Below are positions 35,210 through 43,898 of a DNA stretch of 64,000 nt, piece by piece. Numbering within the stretch: the first letter of the stretch is position 1; each line of letters starts with the position of its first letter. The stretch comes from Nonomuraea helvata (GTDB taxonomy: Bacteria; Actinomycetota; Actinomycetes; Streptosporangiales; Streptosporangiaceae), in the NCBI RefSeq assembly GCF_039535785.1, contig NZ_BAAAXV010000009.1:1612001-1676000 (forward strand), written 5' to 3'. The notes beneath the pieces are model-generated. The model ran no database searches. It worked only from the letters and a program-made list of their open reading frames with translations, and had not been told where the DNA came from. A program made the position numbers and the translations under genes.

Positions 35210-36010
35210 TCATCGTCCGAGGAAGCGGGTGAGCACTGGGGCCAGCGCCTTCGGGTCGACCATGTGCGTCTGGCCCTCGATGATCTCGCGCACGGCGCCG
35301 GGGACGAAGGCGGCGATCGCGTCCGCGGCCCGGTCGAAGAAGTCGCCTCCCCCGCCCACGAACGAGTCCGCGCTGGCCCCGCCGGTGGCCACCAGCGTCG
35401 GGCAGGCGATCCCCACCAGGCGATCGGCGGGCGGCCGGCCGTCGCCCAGGCAGGCGGCGTCGTAGGCGAGGGTGTGCGCGACGGACTCGAGCCCCGGCCA
35501 CGCCGGGGAGTTGCGGGCCTGCTCCACCATCTCCTCGGTGGCGCCCGCCGTCGCCATGAACAGCGCGAACGCGTCTCCCCTGCGGCCCTCGGCCAGCAGC
35601 TCGTGGAGCCGACCGACGTATTCGCGCCAGCGCTCCCGCCCGTCGGGGGCCAGGTTGTACGGCACCTCGTACACGGCCAGCTTGGCGATCGGGAGCCCGG
35701 CGGCCGCGGCCTCGAGCGCCAGCGCGCCACCCGACGAGGCCCCGAACAGGTGCGCGGCCCCGCCCGCCTCGGCGATGAGCGCGGCGATGTCCTCGATCTC
35801 GCGCTCGACCGCGTACGGGAGCGTGTCGCCGCTGTCGCCCCGGCCGCGCCGGTCGTAGTTGTAGACGGTGAACCTGCCCGACAGCTCCTGCGCGAGCTGC
35901 GCGTTGCCGGAGCGGTCGACCGTGGCGCCGCCGACCAGGATGATCGCCGGGCCGTCGCCGAGGCGTTCGTATGCGATGGACGTGCCGTCTTTCGCCGTGA
36001 CGCGGTGCAT
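35210..36010 (-). CDS. Alpha/beta hydrolase
   Basis: A 266-residue serine hydrolase. Features are the strand AIILVGGATVDRSGNAQLAQ, NYDRRGRGDSGDT, nucleophile elbow HLFGASSGGALALEAAA (catalytic Ser in GASSG), acid region VATGGASADSFVG and catalytic His in IEGQTHMVDP. No signal peptide, so cytosolic. The substrate is unknown. It stands alone, 63 bp upstream of the kinase operon on the same strand. Confidence 0.83.
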   Translation of the reverse strand: MHRVTAKDGTSIAYERLGDGPAIILVGGATVDRSGNAQLAQELSGRFTVYNYDRRGRGDSGDTLPYAVEREIEDIAALIAEAGGAAHLFGASSGGALALEAAAAGLPIAKLAVYEVPYNLAPDGRERWREYVGRLHELLAEGRRGDAFALFMATAGATEEMVEQARNSPAWPGLESVAHTLAYDAACLGDGRPPADRLVGIACPTLVATGGASADSFVGGGGDFFDRAADAIAAFVPGAVREIIEGQTHMVDPKALAPVLTRFLGR

Positions 36011-36174
36011 ATGACTCCTCAGGAGGCCCTTATGACCATCCGATCTCGCTGGGTGACTATCGGCGGCGGCGTTACAGGACTACCGTCGTGCGTATGGCGA
36101 TGCCCATTCCATCACGGCGGAATTCCGCGGACAACGACAAAGCCCCCGACACCCCCGCTCCGCCGTCGTGGCCA

Positions 36175-36480
36175 ATGTCGGCTCCTCGGCTTTCCCGGGG
36201 GGATCAATCAGATGAAACAACATCAATCATCGTAAATTTAGACAAGGCGACACTTGATGCGGTTCATCAGAAAGCACGCTCCGATGGCCGTATGATTTCC
36301 GACGTGATTCGCGCCGCCGTGGAGCGTGAAGTCGCCAACATGACGCATGCGACCATCCTGATCCAGCGTTGGAACCTGCAGTGCGAAGACCTGGACCGGG
36401 CGGCCGACGCGCTGCAGGTGGACCGGATTTCGGATGAAGTGATGCTCGGGCTCGGCCTGCATCGGAATCAAGAGGATTGA
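36175..36480 (+). CDS. Ribbon-helix-helix-like protein (possible antitoxin)
   Basis: About 101 residues from the ATG at 36175 (an in-frame ATG at 36088 also exists). TTSIIVNLDKATLDAVHQKA then RSDGRMISDVIRAAVEREVA has the strand-helix-helix pattern of RHH DNA-binding antitoxins. The rest (MTHATILIQRWNLQCEDLDR) is helical and unfamiliar. It ends 2 nt before a gene with PIN-like features, the usual order of an antitoxin-toxin pair. The role is inferred from this layout. Confidence 0.55.
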   Translation: MSAPRLSRGDQSDETTSIIVNLDKATLDAVHQKARSDGRMISDVIRAAVEREVANMTHATILIQRWNLQCEDLDRAADALQVDRISDEVMLGLGLHRNQED

Positions 36481-36482
36481 CC

Positions 36483-36878
36483 ATGCTTCCTGGGCGGGTT
36501 CTCGATGTGGGGGCGCTCGTCGACATAGCGGTCGCCAAGACGAACCATTCCCGCAGCATCGCGGCGCTCTGCCTTTACCGGGGCGGCGGGCTGTGCATTC
36601 CGGCCACCGCGCTGACGCTCGTCTATTCGATCGTCCCGCTCGCGACGAAAGCCGAGCTCTTCGATCTGATCAGCAGCCCGGCCGTGCAGGTCGACGAACT
36701 CACCGCCGGAAAGGTGCCCGACATCGCGGAGATCCTCGACGGGTCGCCCGACATCACCGCCGGCCACGTGATTTTATGCGCGCGGGCCACCCGATGGCCG
36801 GTCCTGACCGACCGCCCCGACATCCTGCGCATCCTCGACCCGGCGATCCCCGTCGACCTGCTCCCCGAGCAGAACTGA
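36483..36878 (+). CDS. PIN-like domain protein (possible toxin)
   Basis: A 131-residue protein starting 2 nt after the RHH gene stop. The start MLPGRVLDVGALVDIA resembles the first PIN strand and Asp; TKAELFDLI could hold a central acidic residue, and AGHVILCARATRWPVLTDRP then DILRILDPAIPVDLL resembles the last PIN strands with Asp. The central motif is weak, so nuclease activity is uncertain. As a pair with the RHH protein it looks like a VapBC-type module, possibly degenerate or acting as a regulator. Confidence 0.5.
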   Translation: MLPGRVLDVGALVDIAVAKTNHSRSIAALCLYRGGGLCIPATALTLVYSIVPLATKAELFDLISSPAVQVDELTAGKVPDIAEILDGSPDITAGHVILCARATRWPVLTDRPDILRILDPAIPVDLLPEQN

Positions 36879-36903
36879 CCCGCACGGAAGTCTCGGCCGG
36901 TCA

Positions 36904-36940
36904 GTGTCCGGAACACCCACTATTGTGGGGGCCCGGACAC
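36904..36940. other. Nested stem-loop before the GT-C gene
   Basis: GTGTCCGG/CCGGACAC form an 8-bp outer stem and CCCAC/GTGGG an inner stem closed by TATT. It lies between the PIN-like gene stop (36878) and the TTG start at 36960. No T run follows, so it could be a weak terminator or an attenuator-like structure in the 5' leader. Confidence 0.4.
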
Positions 36941-36959
36941 ACGAGGAAGCAGATCCACC

Positions 36960-38297
36960 TTGGCTCATCGCGCCCTGGTCATCGCCATGCTGCCCGCGGT
37001 CGGGCTGCGAATGCTCGCCGTGCTCGGATTCCCGCCGTCGATCCTCTTCTACGGCGACTCGTTCGCCTTCCTGCGCGAGGACCTGACGCCCGGCACCACC
37101 AGACCGTCCGGATACTCGCTGCTCCTCGCACTGCTCCGCCCCGCGCACAGCCTCACGCTGGTGACCGTCCTGCAGCACCTGCTCATGCTCGGGCTCGCCG
37201 TGGCGGTGTACGCCCTGCTGAGGCGGCGCGGCCTGCCCGGCTGGGGCGCCGCTCTGCTGGTCACCCCACTGCTGTACGACGAGTTCCTGATCCTGCTCGA
37301 GCACATGATCATGGCGGACGCGGTCTTCATCGTGCTGGTCACGGTCGCGATGCTGCTCATCGTCCGGCGCGTCACCCCCGCCACGGCCGCCGTCGGCGGC
37401 GTGCTGCTGGGCCTGGCCGGGATCACCAGGACCGTCGGCCTGCCGCTGCTGATCCTGACGGCCGCGTACCTGCTGATCAGGAGGTACGGCTGGCGCCCGC
37501 TCGTGGCGCTGCTGGTGGCCGGCGCGATCCCCCTGGGCGCGTACGCCACCTGGATGAAGGTGGAGAAGGGGAAGTTCGCGCTGACCGAGGCGGACGGGAA
37601 CTTCCTGTGGTCCAGGACCATGTCCTTCGCCGACTGCTCAGTGATCAAGCCGCCGGAGCGGCTGGCCGTGCTCTGTCCGGACATGCCGGTGGCGCAGCGC
37701 CCGTACCCGCCGCACTGGCTGTGGGAGAGCTTCTCGCCGCTGCTCAAGGTGCCGGGGACGAGCAATCGCAACCAGCTCGCCGGGGAGTTCGCCAGGCAGG
37801 CCATCCTCGCGCAGCCGGGCGAGTATCTCGGGGCGGTCGCGACCGATCTCACACAGTTGCTGCGCTGGGAGCGTACGGCCGTGGACGAGAAGACGCCGTA
37901 CAAGCTGCCCACCGCGGAGCGGCCGCTGAGCGGGTCGGTGCGGGGGGTGGCGGAGTCGTACGAGGCCGGGCCGGCCGCCACGCGGGTGGTCGAGCCGTTC
38001 GCGGGGTGGCTGCGCGCGTACCAGCGGTTCGGTTATGTGCCGTTCCCGCTGCTCATGCTGGCCCTGGTCGGCGCCCTGGCGGGGGCGCTGCTGCGGCGCC
38101 GGTGGGACGCGCTGCTGCCCGGCGTGGCGGCGCTCGCGCTGGTCGTCTCCCCGCCGTTCCTGGCCGCCTATGACGTGCGGTACGTGATCCCGGCGATCCC
38201 GCTGATCTGCCTGACCGTGGGGCTGACTCTCGGCGCCCGCTCGTCGTCGCCCCGAGAGCAGGCCGAGACCGCGCGAGAGCCGCTCAACGTGGGCTGA
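36960..38297 (+). CDS. GT-C type membrane glycosyltransferase-like protein
   Basis: About 445 residues starting at a TTG with GAGGAAG upstream; an ATG at residue 10 is an alternative. There are 10 or so membrane helices. The first outer loop has SILFYGDSFAFLRED, in the place where GT-C enzymes (ArnT/PMT type) carry the catalytic acidic residue, and SGYSLLLALLR follows. A large outer domain (about 195-340) precedes the last helices. Such enzymes transfer sugars from polyprenyl-phosphate carriers outside the membrane. The acceptor is unknown. Confidence 0.6.
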   Translation: MAHRALVIAMLPAVGLRMLAVLGFPPSILFYGDSFAFLREDLTPGTTRPSGYSLLLALLRPAHSLTLVTVLQHLLMLGLAVAVYALLRRRGLPGWGAALLVTPLLYDEFLILLEHMIMADAVFIVLVTVAMLLIVRRVTPATAAVGGVLLGLAGITRTVGLPLLILTAAYLLIRRYGWRPLVALLVAGAIPLGAYATWMKVEKGKFALTEADGNFLWSRTMSFADCSVIKPPERLAVLCPDMPVAQRPYPPHWLWESFSPLLKVPGTSNRNQLAGEFARQAILAQPGEYLGAVATDLTQLLRWERTAVDEKTPYKLPTAERPLSGSVRGVAESYEAGPAATRVVEPFAGWLRAYQRFGYVPFPLLMLALVGALAGALLRRRWDALLPGVAALALVVSPPFLAAYDVRYVIPAIPLICLTVGLTLGARSSSPREQAETAREPLNVG

Positions 38298-38307
38298 GCC
38301 GGTGCCG

Positions 38308-38739
38308 CTATCCCTGGAAGCGGGCCACGAAGCGGCGCTGCCAGGGGGTCTCGACGGCGTGTGCCGAGTAGTGCTCGCGTACGTAGGCGACGGCCTGGTC
38401 GTTGGGCACCCCGTCGATCACGGCCAGGCAGGCCAGCGCCGTGCCGGTGCGTCCGCGACCGCCGCCGCAGGCGACCTCGACGCGCTCGGACTCGGCGCGC
38501 GCCCATGCCTCACGCAACGCGTCGGCGCTCGCCTCCCGGTCGGACGGCAGCCAGAAGTCGGGCCAGCGCACCCACCGGTGCTCCCAGTCGACGGACTCGG
38601 GGCGGCGGCCGAGCAGGTAGAGAGCGAACGCCGGGCGCGGGCCCTCCGGAAGTGGATGTCTCAGGCCCCGGCCGCGGATGAGCCTGCCTGAGGGCAGGCG
38701 CAGCACGCCTGACGCTGTGGGCTCCCAGGTCGCGATCAT
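38308..38739 (-). CDS. Protein-tyrosine phosphatase-like protein
   Basis: A 143-residue protein with the cysteine-phosphatase loop VACGGGRGRTGTALACLAVI, which satisfies C-x5-R. The residue before the Cys is Ala rather than the usual His. WPDFWLPSDREASADALREA supplies a WPD-loop-like Asp. The fold is probably that of dual-specificity/plant-type phosphatases in actinobacteria. It is convergent with the GT-C gene, 10 bp apart. The substrate is unknown. Confidence 0.75.
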   Translation of the reverse strand: MIATWEPTASGVLRLPSGRLIRGRGLRHPLPEGPRPAFALYLLGRRPESVDWEHRWVRWPDFWLPSDREASADALREAWARAESERVEVACGGGRGRTGTALACLAVIDGVPNDQAVAYVREHYSAHAVETPWQRRFVARFQG

Positions 38740-39032
38740 GATGAGAGCCTAGCCGCCGCCGTCGGGGCGGACTTCGCCCTTCAGCTTTCCGCTGATTGAC
38801 GCGACCCCTTGATGATCTCGGTCAACCCCGGGAGCAGTACGCGGTCCGACCCCGCTGGACCAGACCTGGGCAAACATGATGAGGCCTCGCCTTGGGGCTG
38901 AAGTTGACTCCTGGGCCTCCAGCTTTCTGACGTTATTTGTGGTAATTATGGTGACTGATGGTGAACTCTCCCTCATCCTTTGTTATGGTCACTCCTCGTC
39001 CGGGATTGGGACAACCCTTACCTAGGAGGATC

Positions 39033-39902
39033 ATGCGGACCCCGAGGATCGTCGCCCTCACGACTGCAGTGGCGGCGGCCGCCGCTCCCATGCTGGCTCT
39101 CGCGTCCCCAGCGATCGCCGATCAGCGCACCACGACAACCACGACGACCGTCCAGAACAGCCCATTGGACTGGCTCTCCCTTCCGGCTCTCGGCGCCACC
39201 GATTGGCTGCAGAAGGTCAAGGAGATGCTGAACACCGGCTACGTGCCCGAGGTGTTGAGCGTGACCAACGCGGCCAACCCGCAGTACACGTCCGTTTGGG
39301 TCAAGGACACCACTCGCAAGGTGAACGTCCTGCAGGGCCTTTCGGCGACCAACCTGCAGCAGCGCATCACTGACCAGATGAAGCTCGGCTACGTGCCGAC
39401 CCTCATCTCGGGCACCGGTTCGGGCCCGGGCGCCATCTTCGCCGCGGTCTTCGAGAAGACCACCGAGAAGATCCAGTCGAAGCTCGACCTGACCAAGGGC
39501 GCCTTCGTCACCCTCAACACCAAGCTCGCCGCCGCCGGTTACACCCTGTCCTCGCTGGACGTGTACGGCACGGCCGAGAAGCCCCTCTACGCGGCCGTCT
39601 GGGTCGTCGGGGGCGTCGCGGGCACCGTCCAGGTGACCACCGGCCAGACCGTTGAGCAGCGCGGCCAGGAGCTGCTGGCCAAGACGAAGCAGGGCCTGCA
39701 GCCCGTTCTCATGTCCATCGAGCCCGGCAACCTCTACACCACCGTGTGGAGCAAGGGCAACGCGACCGGCCTGAAGGAATACCTGAAGCTGTCCCGCGTG
39801 ACGTACACGCTCAAGGCCACCGAGATGAAGGCCCTGGGATACAAGCCCGAGATCCTGGACACCAACGGCGACACCATCGCGGCGATCTGGAGCAAGGGCT
39901 AA
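39033..39902 (+). CDS. Secreted tandem-repeat (polyglycine-hydrolase-like repeat) protein
   Basis: A 289-residue protein; the ATG at 39033 has AGGAGGA upstream. A signal peptide of about 30 residues (ALTTAVAAAAAPMLALASPA then IADQ) is followed by a Thr tract and about five repeats of some 50 residues, each like LNTGYVPEVLSVTNAANPQY then TSVWVKDTTRKVNVLQGLSA. This is the pattern of bacterial tandem repeat domain 1, which also occurs in polyglycine hydrolases. The repeats alone lack the Ser-hydrolase domain, so it is probably a binding or surface-coat protein. The 290-bp upstream spacer is AT-richer than average. Confidence 0.65.
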   Translation: MRTPRIVALTTAVAAAAAPMLALASPAIADQRTTTTTTTVQNSPLDWLSLPALGATDWLQKVKEMLNTGYVPEVLSVTNAANPQYTSVWVKDTTRKVNVLQGLSATNLQQRITDQMKLGYVPTLISGTGSGPGAIFAAVFEKTTEKIQSKLDLTKGAFVTLNTKLAAAGYTLSSLDVYGTAEKPLYAAVWVVGGVAGTVQVTTGQTVEQRGQELLAKTKQGLQPVLMSIEPGNLYTTVWSKGNATGLKEYLKLSRVTYTLKATEMKALGYKPEILDTNGDTIAAIWSKG

Positions 39903-40103
39903 GAAGCGGTGCCCCGCCGGGGCCGCGGTGCCGAGTCCGGCTGCTCCGTCTGATCCCTGGGACGGCTCCGCCGGGCACGTCATCAGGCGGTGCGATGACC
40001 CGAATCACTGTTCCTCTCCCTCGCAGTGCCCGGGTCTCGCGCTGCCTCCACCGCGTCCACACCTGCGCCGCGCCGCCCCGCCGCCGGCTCGTTGCCGCGG
40101 CTT

Positions 40104-40135
40104 GAAGGGCTCCTTCCCACCGGAAGGAGCCCTTC
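40104..40135 (+). terminator. Terminator after the tandem-repeat protein region
   Basis: GAAGGGCTCCTTCC and GGAAGGAGCCCTTC form a perfect 14-bp stem with loop CACC. It lies 200 nt after the secreted-protein stop, so it may end that transcript or one from the decayed genes on the other strand. Confidence 0.65.
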
Positions 40136-40159
40136 AGCTTGACGGTGAACGGCGGAGTG

Positions 40160-40360
40160 TCAGGCGCGCGTCCACCGCTTGAGGCACTTGCCGTCGATGC
40201 CTCCGGAGCCGGAGCAACCGGGGCCGTGGATGGTGCCGTGAACGGTGCTGGGCTCGCGGCCGATGGTCTCCATGATGTCGATCTCGCCGCTGTTGGGCCA
40301 CTGGACCGACCCGATGTCGTCGCCGAGCATCCAGAAGGCAGGCCAGATGATGATCAGCCC
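40160..40360 (-). pseudogene. GH16 beta-glucanase (laminarinase) fragment
   Basis: The minus strand reads WPAFWMLGDDIGSVQWPNSG then EIDIMETIGREPSTVHGTIH and GPGCSGSGG before a stop. GEIDIME is the catalytic ExDxxE motif of family 16 glycoside hydrolases, and the surrounding residues match secreted actinobacterial laminarinases. Only about 65 residues remain, without signal peptide or the rest of the jelly roll. Confidence 0.65.
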
Positions 40361-40429
40361 TCTGACCGGGCGGGCTCAGCGCGGGGACGGCAGTACGGAC
40401 AGCTCGCAAGGGTAGGCGTCGGCGGGTGC

Positions 40430-40554
40430 GCTCAGCACCCAGCCGCCCGGCACCGCGTCCCACGGCGGTCACGTCATACCCCGGCCTCCACCAGCGCGCC
40501 GACCAGCGCCACCCCGATCCCGCCGGTCGCTCCGGTCACCAGCACATGTCCCAT
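40430..40554 (-). pseudogene. SDR/NAD(P)-epimerase N-terminal fragment
   Basis: From an ATG at 40554 the frame reads MGHVLVTGATGGIGVALVGA then LVEAGV and a stop; a one-base shift restores YDVTAVGRGAGRLGAE. TGATGGIG is the Rossmann nucleotide loop of SDR and epimerase proteins. Sequence then changes to the GH16 fragment. It is clearly a truncated gene. Confidence 0.6.
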
Positions 40555-40693
40555 GACGGCTCCCATCCCTCGGTACGCGGCACCTGATCAGTCCACGCAC
40601 CGACCCGGGAGTGAATTCGCCGCGTCTACAGCGGAACTCGGCTATCAGCGAATTCGTTTCCTGGTTAGCACGAGCCCCGGGGGAAAGGTGATT

Positions 40694-41134
40694 ATGGGCA
40701 CGAGCAGAACCAGCGAGCGACAGCTGCGGAAAAGCGCCCGGCGGCAGGCAGGCAGATTCGGTTCCGTGGCTCCGGAAATGCTGCGGCGCCTGACCGGGCG
40801 GCAGCGGCGACGTATGGCGTACCCGGCCGGGGCGGAGCGCGCGCAGCGCAGGACGGTATGGCGGGAATGGGGGCCGGTGACGGCGGTCACGCTCGTCGTC
40901 TTCGAGCTTCTCTATTTCTTCGTGTTCGCCGACATGCTCGGGGGGACGAGCACCGCCGGCGTGGTCGTGACGGCCGCCGTCGGCTGCATCACGGTCTGCT
41001 CCAGATTCGTGCAGGAATATGCGATGTTCCGGAGCACAGACGCCAAACATGCTCCATTTCTGGTGGTCGGCGTCGTATCGGTGGGCGTGCTGCTGGTCGC
41101 CATGGCCGCCGAGGCGCTGTGGAAAACGTTCTGA
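40694..41134 (+). CDS. Small membrane protein, unknown family
   Basis: 146 residues from an ATG preceded by GGGGGAAAGG. A long basic N-terminus (RQLRKSARRQAGRFG, RRLTGRQRRRMAYP) precedes three hydrophobic helices (VTAVTLVVFELLYFFVFADM, AGVVVTAAVGCITVCSRF, APFLVVGVVSVGVLLVAMAA). The basic half may contact nucleic acid, lipid or a partner. I do not recognise the family. It stands 86 nt upstream of a secreted Ig-like protein gene on the same strand. Confidence 0.5.
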   Translation: MGTSRTSERQLRKSARRQAGRFGSVAPEMLRRLTGRQRRRMAYPAGAERAQRRTVWREWGPVTAVTLVVFELLYFFVFADMLGGTSTAGVVVTAAVGCITVCSRFVQEYAMFRSTDAKHAPFLVVGVVSVGVLLVAMAAEALWKTF

Positions 41135-41220
41135 TGACGCCGCCCTTTTCCTCTTGCCGACAATGCCGGAAAGCTTGAACATCATCAGCAGGGGCCCACA
41201 ACAATCACGGGGAGAACATC

Positions 41221-42552
41221 ATGCGACGCATCATCGCCGCTTTAGCCGGCGTGCTCACAGGCCTGACGCTCATCGCCGGCTCACATCCCGCGGCAGCCAG
41301 ATCTCTGGGCACGATCACGATCAACTGGTCCGGCAGCGACAATGACGACCTCGGCAGAATCCGCGTGTCCACCACCTCCGAGCAGCCGATCGCCACGCTG
41401 AAGGCCCATGTCGTCTCCGCCGCCGGCGAGAAACTGGCCACCGTCGACGACTTCGACCTCACCTCGGGCACCCCCACCAGCGGCATCTGGACCACCCGGT
41501 CCCGTGTCCAGCTCACCGAACTCGGCTCCTACCGCATCGACGTGGAGGCCACCGACACCCAAGGCACCCACATCACCGCCGAACGCACCGGCCAGCTCAT
41601 CTACATGGTGCGGACCGTCTTCGACCCGCTCGTTCCCAGCCGTACCACCATCGACTACGCCCACCGCAACGTCACCGTCAGGGGCCGCGCCTATGGCATC
41701 TGGCCCGGCACCGGCGCGCGGAAACCGCTCGGGCAAGGCTTCCCCATCTCGCTGAGCATCAACTACCTCAACAAGCAGGGCGGGTACGCCGGCTTCGAGC
41801 ACGCCGACCTCACCACCGACGCCAACGGCAGGTTCCGGCACTCGCTCACCCTCAAGATGGGCGCTGAGTTCATCGCGACCTACCCCTACAGCAACGACCA
41901 CCCCTACTATCTCAGGGGCACTTCCGACAAGCTGATCGTCAAGGCCACGGAGTCGGCCACCGAGGTGCAGGTCAACGTGGACCCTGCCCGCGTCAACGCC
42001 GGAGACCCGCTCACCGTGTCCGGCCTGGCCAGGTGGCGCTCGCTCGCAGGGTGGCGGCCGCTCGCCGACACCACGCTCAACGTCTGGGTCGAGAACACCA
42101 ACGACACGCCCCGGTCCGTCACCACCGACGCCGAAGGCCGCTACAGCCTGAAGTTCGTGCCGTACACCACAGGGGCCGTCAACGTCGCTTACTACAGCGA
42201 AGATCCCTTCAGGGCGAACGTGACCACCACCGTCGCGTTCACCGTCGCCCACCCCGCCTCCTTCGCTGACTTCACAGCGGTACGGCAGGCGGCTGAGATC
42301 GCGGTGTCGGGCCACCTCGCCTTCACCGGCGCCGCAACCCCGGGCGACCCGCAGGCGATCATCGAATTCTCCGCCGACGGAACCACCTGGGCCCCCCGGG
42401 CCACCCGTCCTGCCGTCTGGGACGGAACCGGCTACGCCTTCTCCGGCACCGTCACCGAGCCGGCGGCCGGCCATTGGCGGGCCCGCTTCGAGGGCGGCCG
42501 GTATTTCCAGGACGCGCTGAGCCAGAGCGTCGAGATGGGCGCCGCTCAATAG
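41221..42552 (+). CDS. Secreted protein with Ig-like beta domains
   Basis: A 443-residue protein with a signal peptide (residues 1-27, cut near AAARS) and no membrane anchor. At least three beta-sandwich-like units follow: ITINWSGSDNDDLGRIRVST, TTIDYAHRNVTVRGRAYGIW and VQVNVDPARVNAGDPLTVSG, with TTDANGRFRHSLTL- and TTDAEGRYSLKFVP-type strands. Such proteins bind or coat surfaces; no enzyme motif is seen. A 14-bp hairpin follows the stop. It neighbours a secreted M23 peptidase. Confidence 0.6.
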   Translation: MRRIIAALAGVLTGLTLIAGSHPAAARSLGTITINWSGSDNDDLGRIRVSTTSEQPIATLKAHVVSAAGEKLATVDDFDLTSGTPTSGIWTTRSRVQLTELGSYRIDVEATDTQGTHITAERTGQLIYMVRTVFDPLVPSRTTIDYAHRNVTVRGRAYGIWPGTGARKPLGQGFPISLSINYLNKQGGYAGFEHADLTTDANGRFRHSLTLKMGAEFIATYPYSNDHPYYLRGTSDKLIVKATESATEVQVNVDPARVNAGDPLTVSGLARWRSLAGWRPLADTTLNVWVENTNDTPRSVTTDAEGRYSLKFVPYTTGAVNVAYYSEDPFRANVTTTVAFTVAHPASFADFTAVRQAAEIAVSGHLAFTGAATPGDPQAIIEFSADGTTWAPRATRPAVWDGTGYAFSGTVTEPAAGHWRARFEGGRYFQDALSQSVEMGAAQ

Positions 42553-42562
42553 CGGGTGAACC

Positions 42563-42604
42563 CGGCACGCTCGCGACGGCCGTCAGGCGCTCGCGAGCGT
42601 GCCG
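42563..42604 (+). terminator. Terminator after the Ig-like secreted protein
   Basis: CGGCACGCTCGCGA and TCGCGAGCGTGCCG form a perfect 14-bp stem around a 14-nt loop, 10 nt after the stop. Confidence 0.7.
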
Positions 42605-42841
42605 CCGGGGGATGGACGCCGCGCACGATAGCCACAAAATTTCACATTCATAGAGATTGATGAAGAGAACCTTCAGGGCTATGTTCATGATCGACCCGTC
42701 CAATCTCTTGGGCGGCGAGATGTCGAAACGCTCCTGACGACGGCCTTCCCCCACCCACATTGATCACGATGCCGCCTCGCCACGAGCTCATCGACATCGA
42801 GGAACGCGTATCCCCCCATACGCACCTTCAGAGAGGTGAGC

Positions 42842-43741
42842 ATGCCCACAATCGGCAGGCCGACCTGGCCTAAGACCCTCCGAACCACGATCACTGCCCT
42901 GCTGGTCACTTTCGCGGCGGCACTGATCCCCCAGGCGGCCTCAGCGCAGGATGCCAGCGTCCTGGCTGTGTCTCACAAGAGCCCCTTCAACTGCGGCAAG
43001 ACGTTCTATGCCAACAACTGGCTCCCCGACCACAGCCCGTCGGGTGCCATCGACTGGCAGGACTACGGGGGCGACGACATCGACGGCGAGACCGTCCGCG
43101 CCACCGCGGCGGGCACCGCGTACTTCTACGACTTGGGCAACACGAGCTACGGCAAGTGGATCGAGATCCGGCACAGCGACGGCACCAGGACCCGCTACGC
43201 CCACCTCGCGACCATGGTGCGGGCGGCCGGCGGCTCGATGACCGTCAGCCAGGGCACCGCGATCGGAACGGTCGGCTCGACCGGCGGCTCGAACGCCCCG
43301 CATCTGCACTACGAACAGCGCAACTCCGCCGGTACGGTCGACACCAGCCCGACCGTGGAGGGCGTGACCGTGTCCTTGGGCCAGAAGACGGCCATCAAGA
43401 GCACCAACGCCTGCAGCGGCAACCCCTACACCCCTGAGGGCGTCTGCGGCAGCGGCTACTCGATCATCGACTCGGCAGCCCTCACCGGTGGTCGCGCCTA
43501 CCTGCTCTACAACTCCGGCAACGGCTACAACTGCGTCGTGACGCTGAAGTCCACGAGCCTCGGCTCGGCGTCGCCGGTGTCGGCCTTCCTCGAGCCGGAA
43601 GGGGAGAGCAGGACGACCGACTCGGGCAGCTACGACTACTACGCGGGGCCGGTCAAGCGTGACGCGGCCGGGCAGTGCGTCAAGTGGGGCGGCTCGGTCG
43701 GCAGCAGCTCGTACACCAGCGGCTTCGAACACTGCAGTTAG
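42842..43741 (+). CDS. Secreted M23-family (LytM-like) peptidase
   Basis: About 299 residues from the ATG at 42842 (GAGAGGTGAG upstream; a GTG at 42836 is also possible). A signal peptide ends near AASAQD. The LytM domain shows PDHSPSGAIDWQDYGG (first Zn ligands His and Asp in the wider H-x6-D spacing), TRYAHLATM and the HLHYEQR motif. It should cut peptide cross-links in peptidoglycan. A C-terminal domain of about 100 residues with several Cys (SACSGN, CGSGYS, NCVV, CVKWGG) is unassigned and may bind the wall. Confidence 0.8.
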   Translation: MPTIGRPTWPKTLRTTITALLVTFAAALIPQAASAQDASVLAVSHKSPFNCGKTFYANNWLPDHSPSGAIDWQDYGGDDIDGETVRATAAGTAYFYDLGNTSYGKWIEIRHSDGTRTRYAHLATMVRAAGGSMTVSQGTAIGTVGSTGGSNAPHLHYEQRNSAGTVDTSPTVEGVTVSLGQKTAIKSTNACSGNPYTPEGVCGSGYSIIDSAALTGGRAYLLYNSGNGYNCVVTLKSTSLGSASPVSAFLEPEGESRTTDSGSYDYYAGPVKRDAAGQCVKWGGSVGSSSYTSGFEHCS

Positions 43742-43753
43742 TGAATCATTCGA

Positions 43754-43811
43754 TGCTCGGCCGTTGAGGGAGGCGCGGAAGCGCTACTCAACGGCCGAGC
43801 ACATTCGTCGG
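43754..43811 (+). terminator. Terminator after the M23 peptidase gene
   Basis: TGCTCGGCCGTTGAG and CTCAACGGCCGAGCA form a perfect 15-bp stem with a 28-nt loop, 12 nt after the stop. Confidence 0.65.
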
Positions 43812-43898
43812 TGCCGACGAACAATGGCGATATGTTCGTCTCGCCCTTCCCCTACCGCGGCGACCGCCGCCGGGCACGTGGGCGCCGGCTGCCTTGAT

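Noticed and set aside
39995-40105. 36-codon plus frame just before a terminator hairpin
   Set aside because: No good ribosome site and no family features; the Arg/Pro-rich sequence is what random GC-rich DNA gives.
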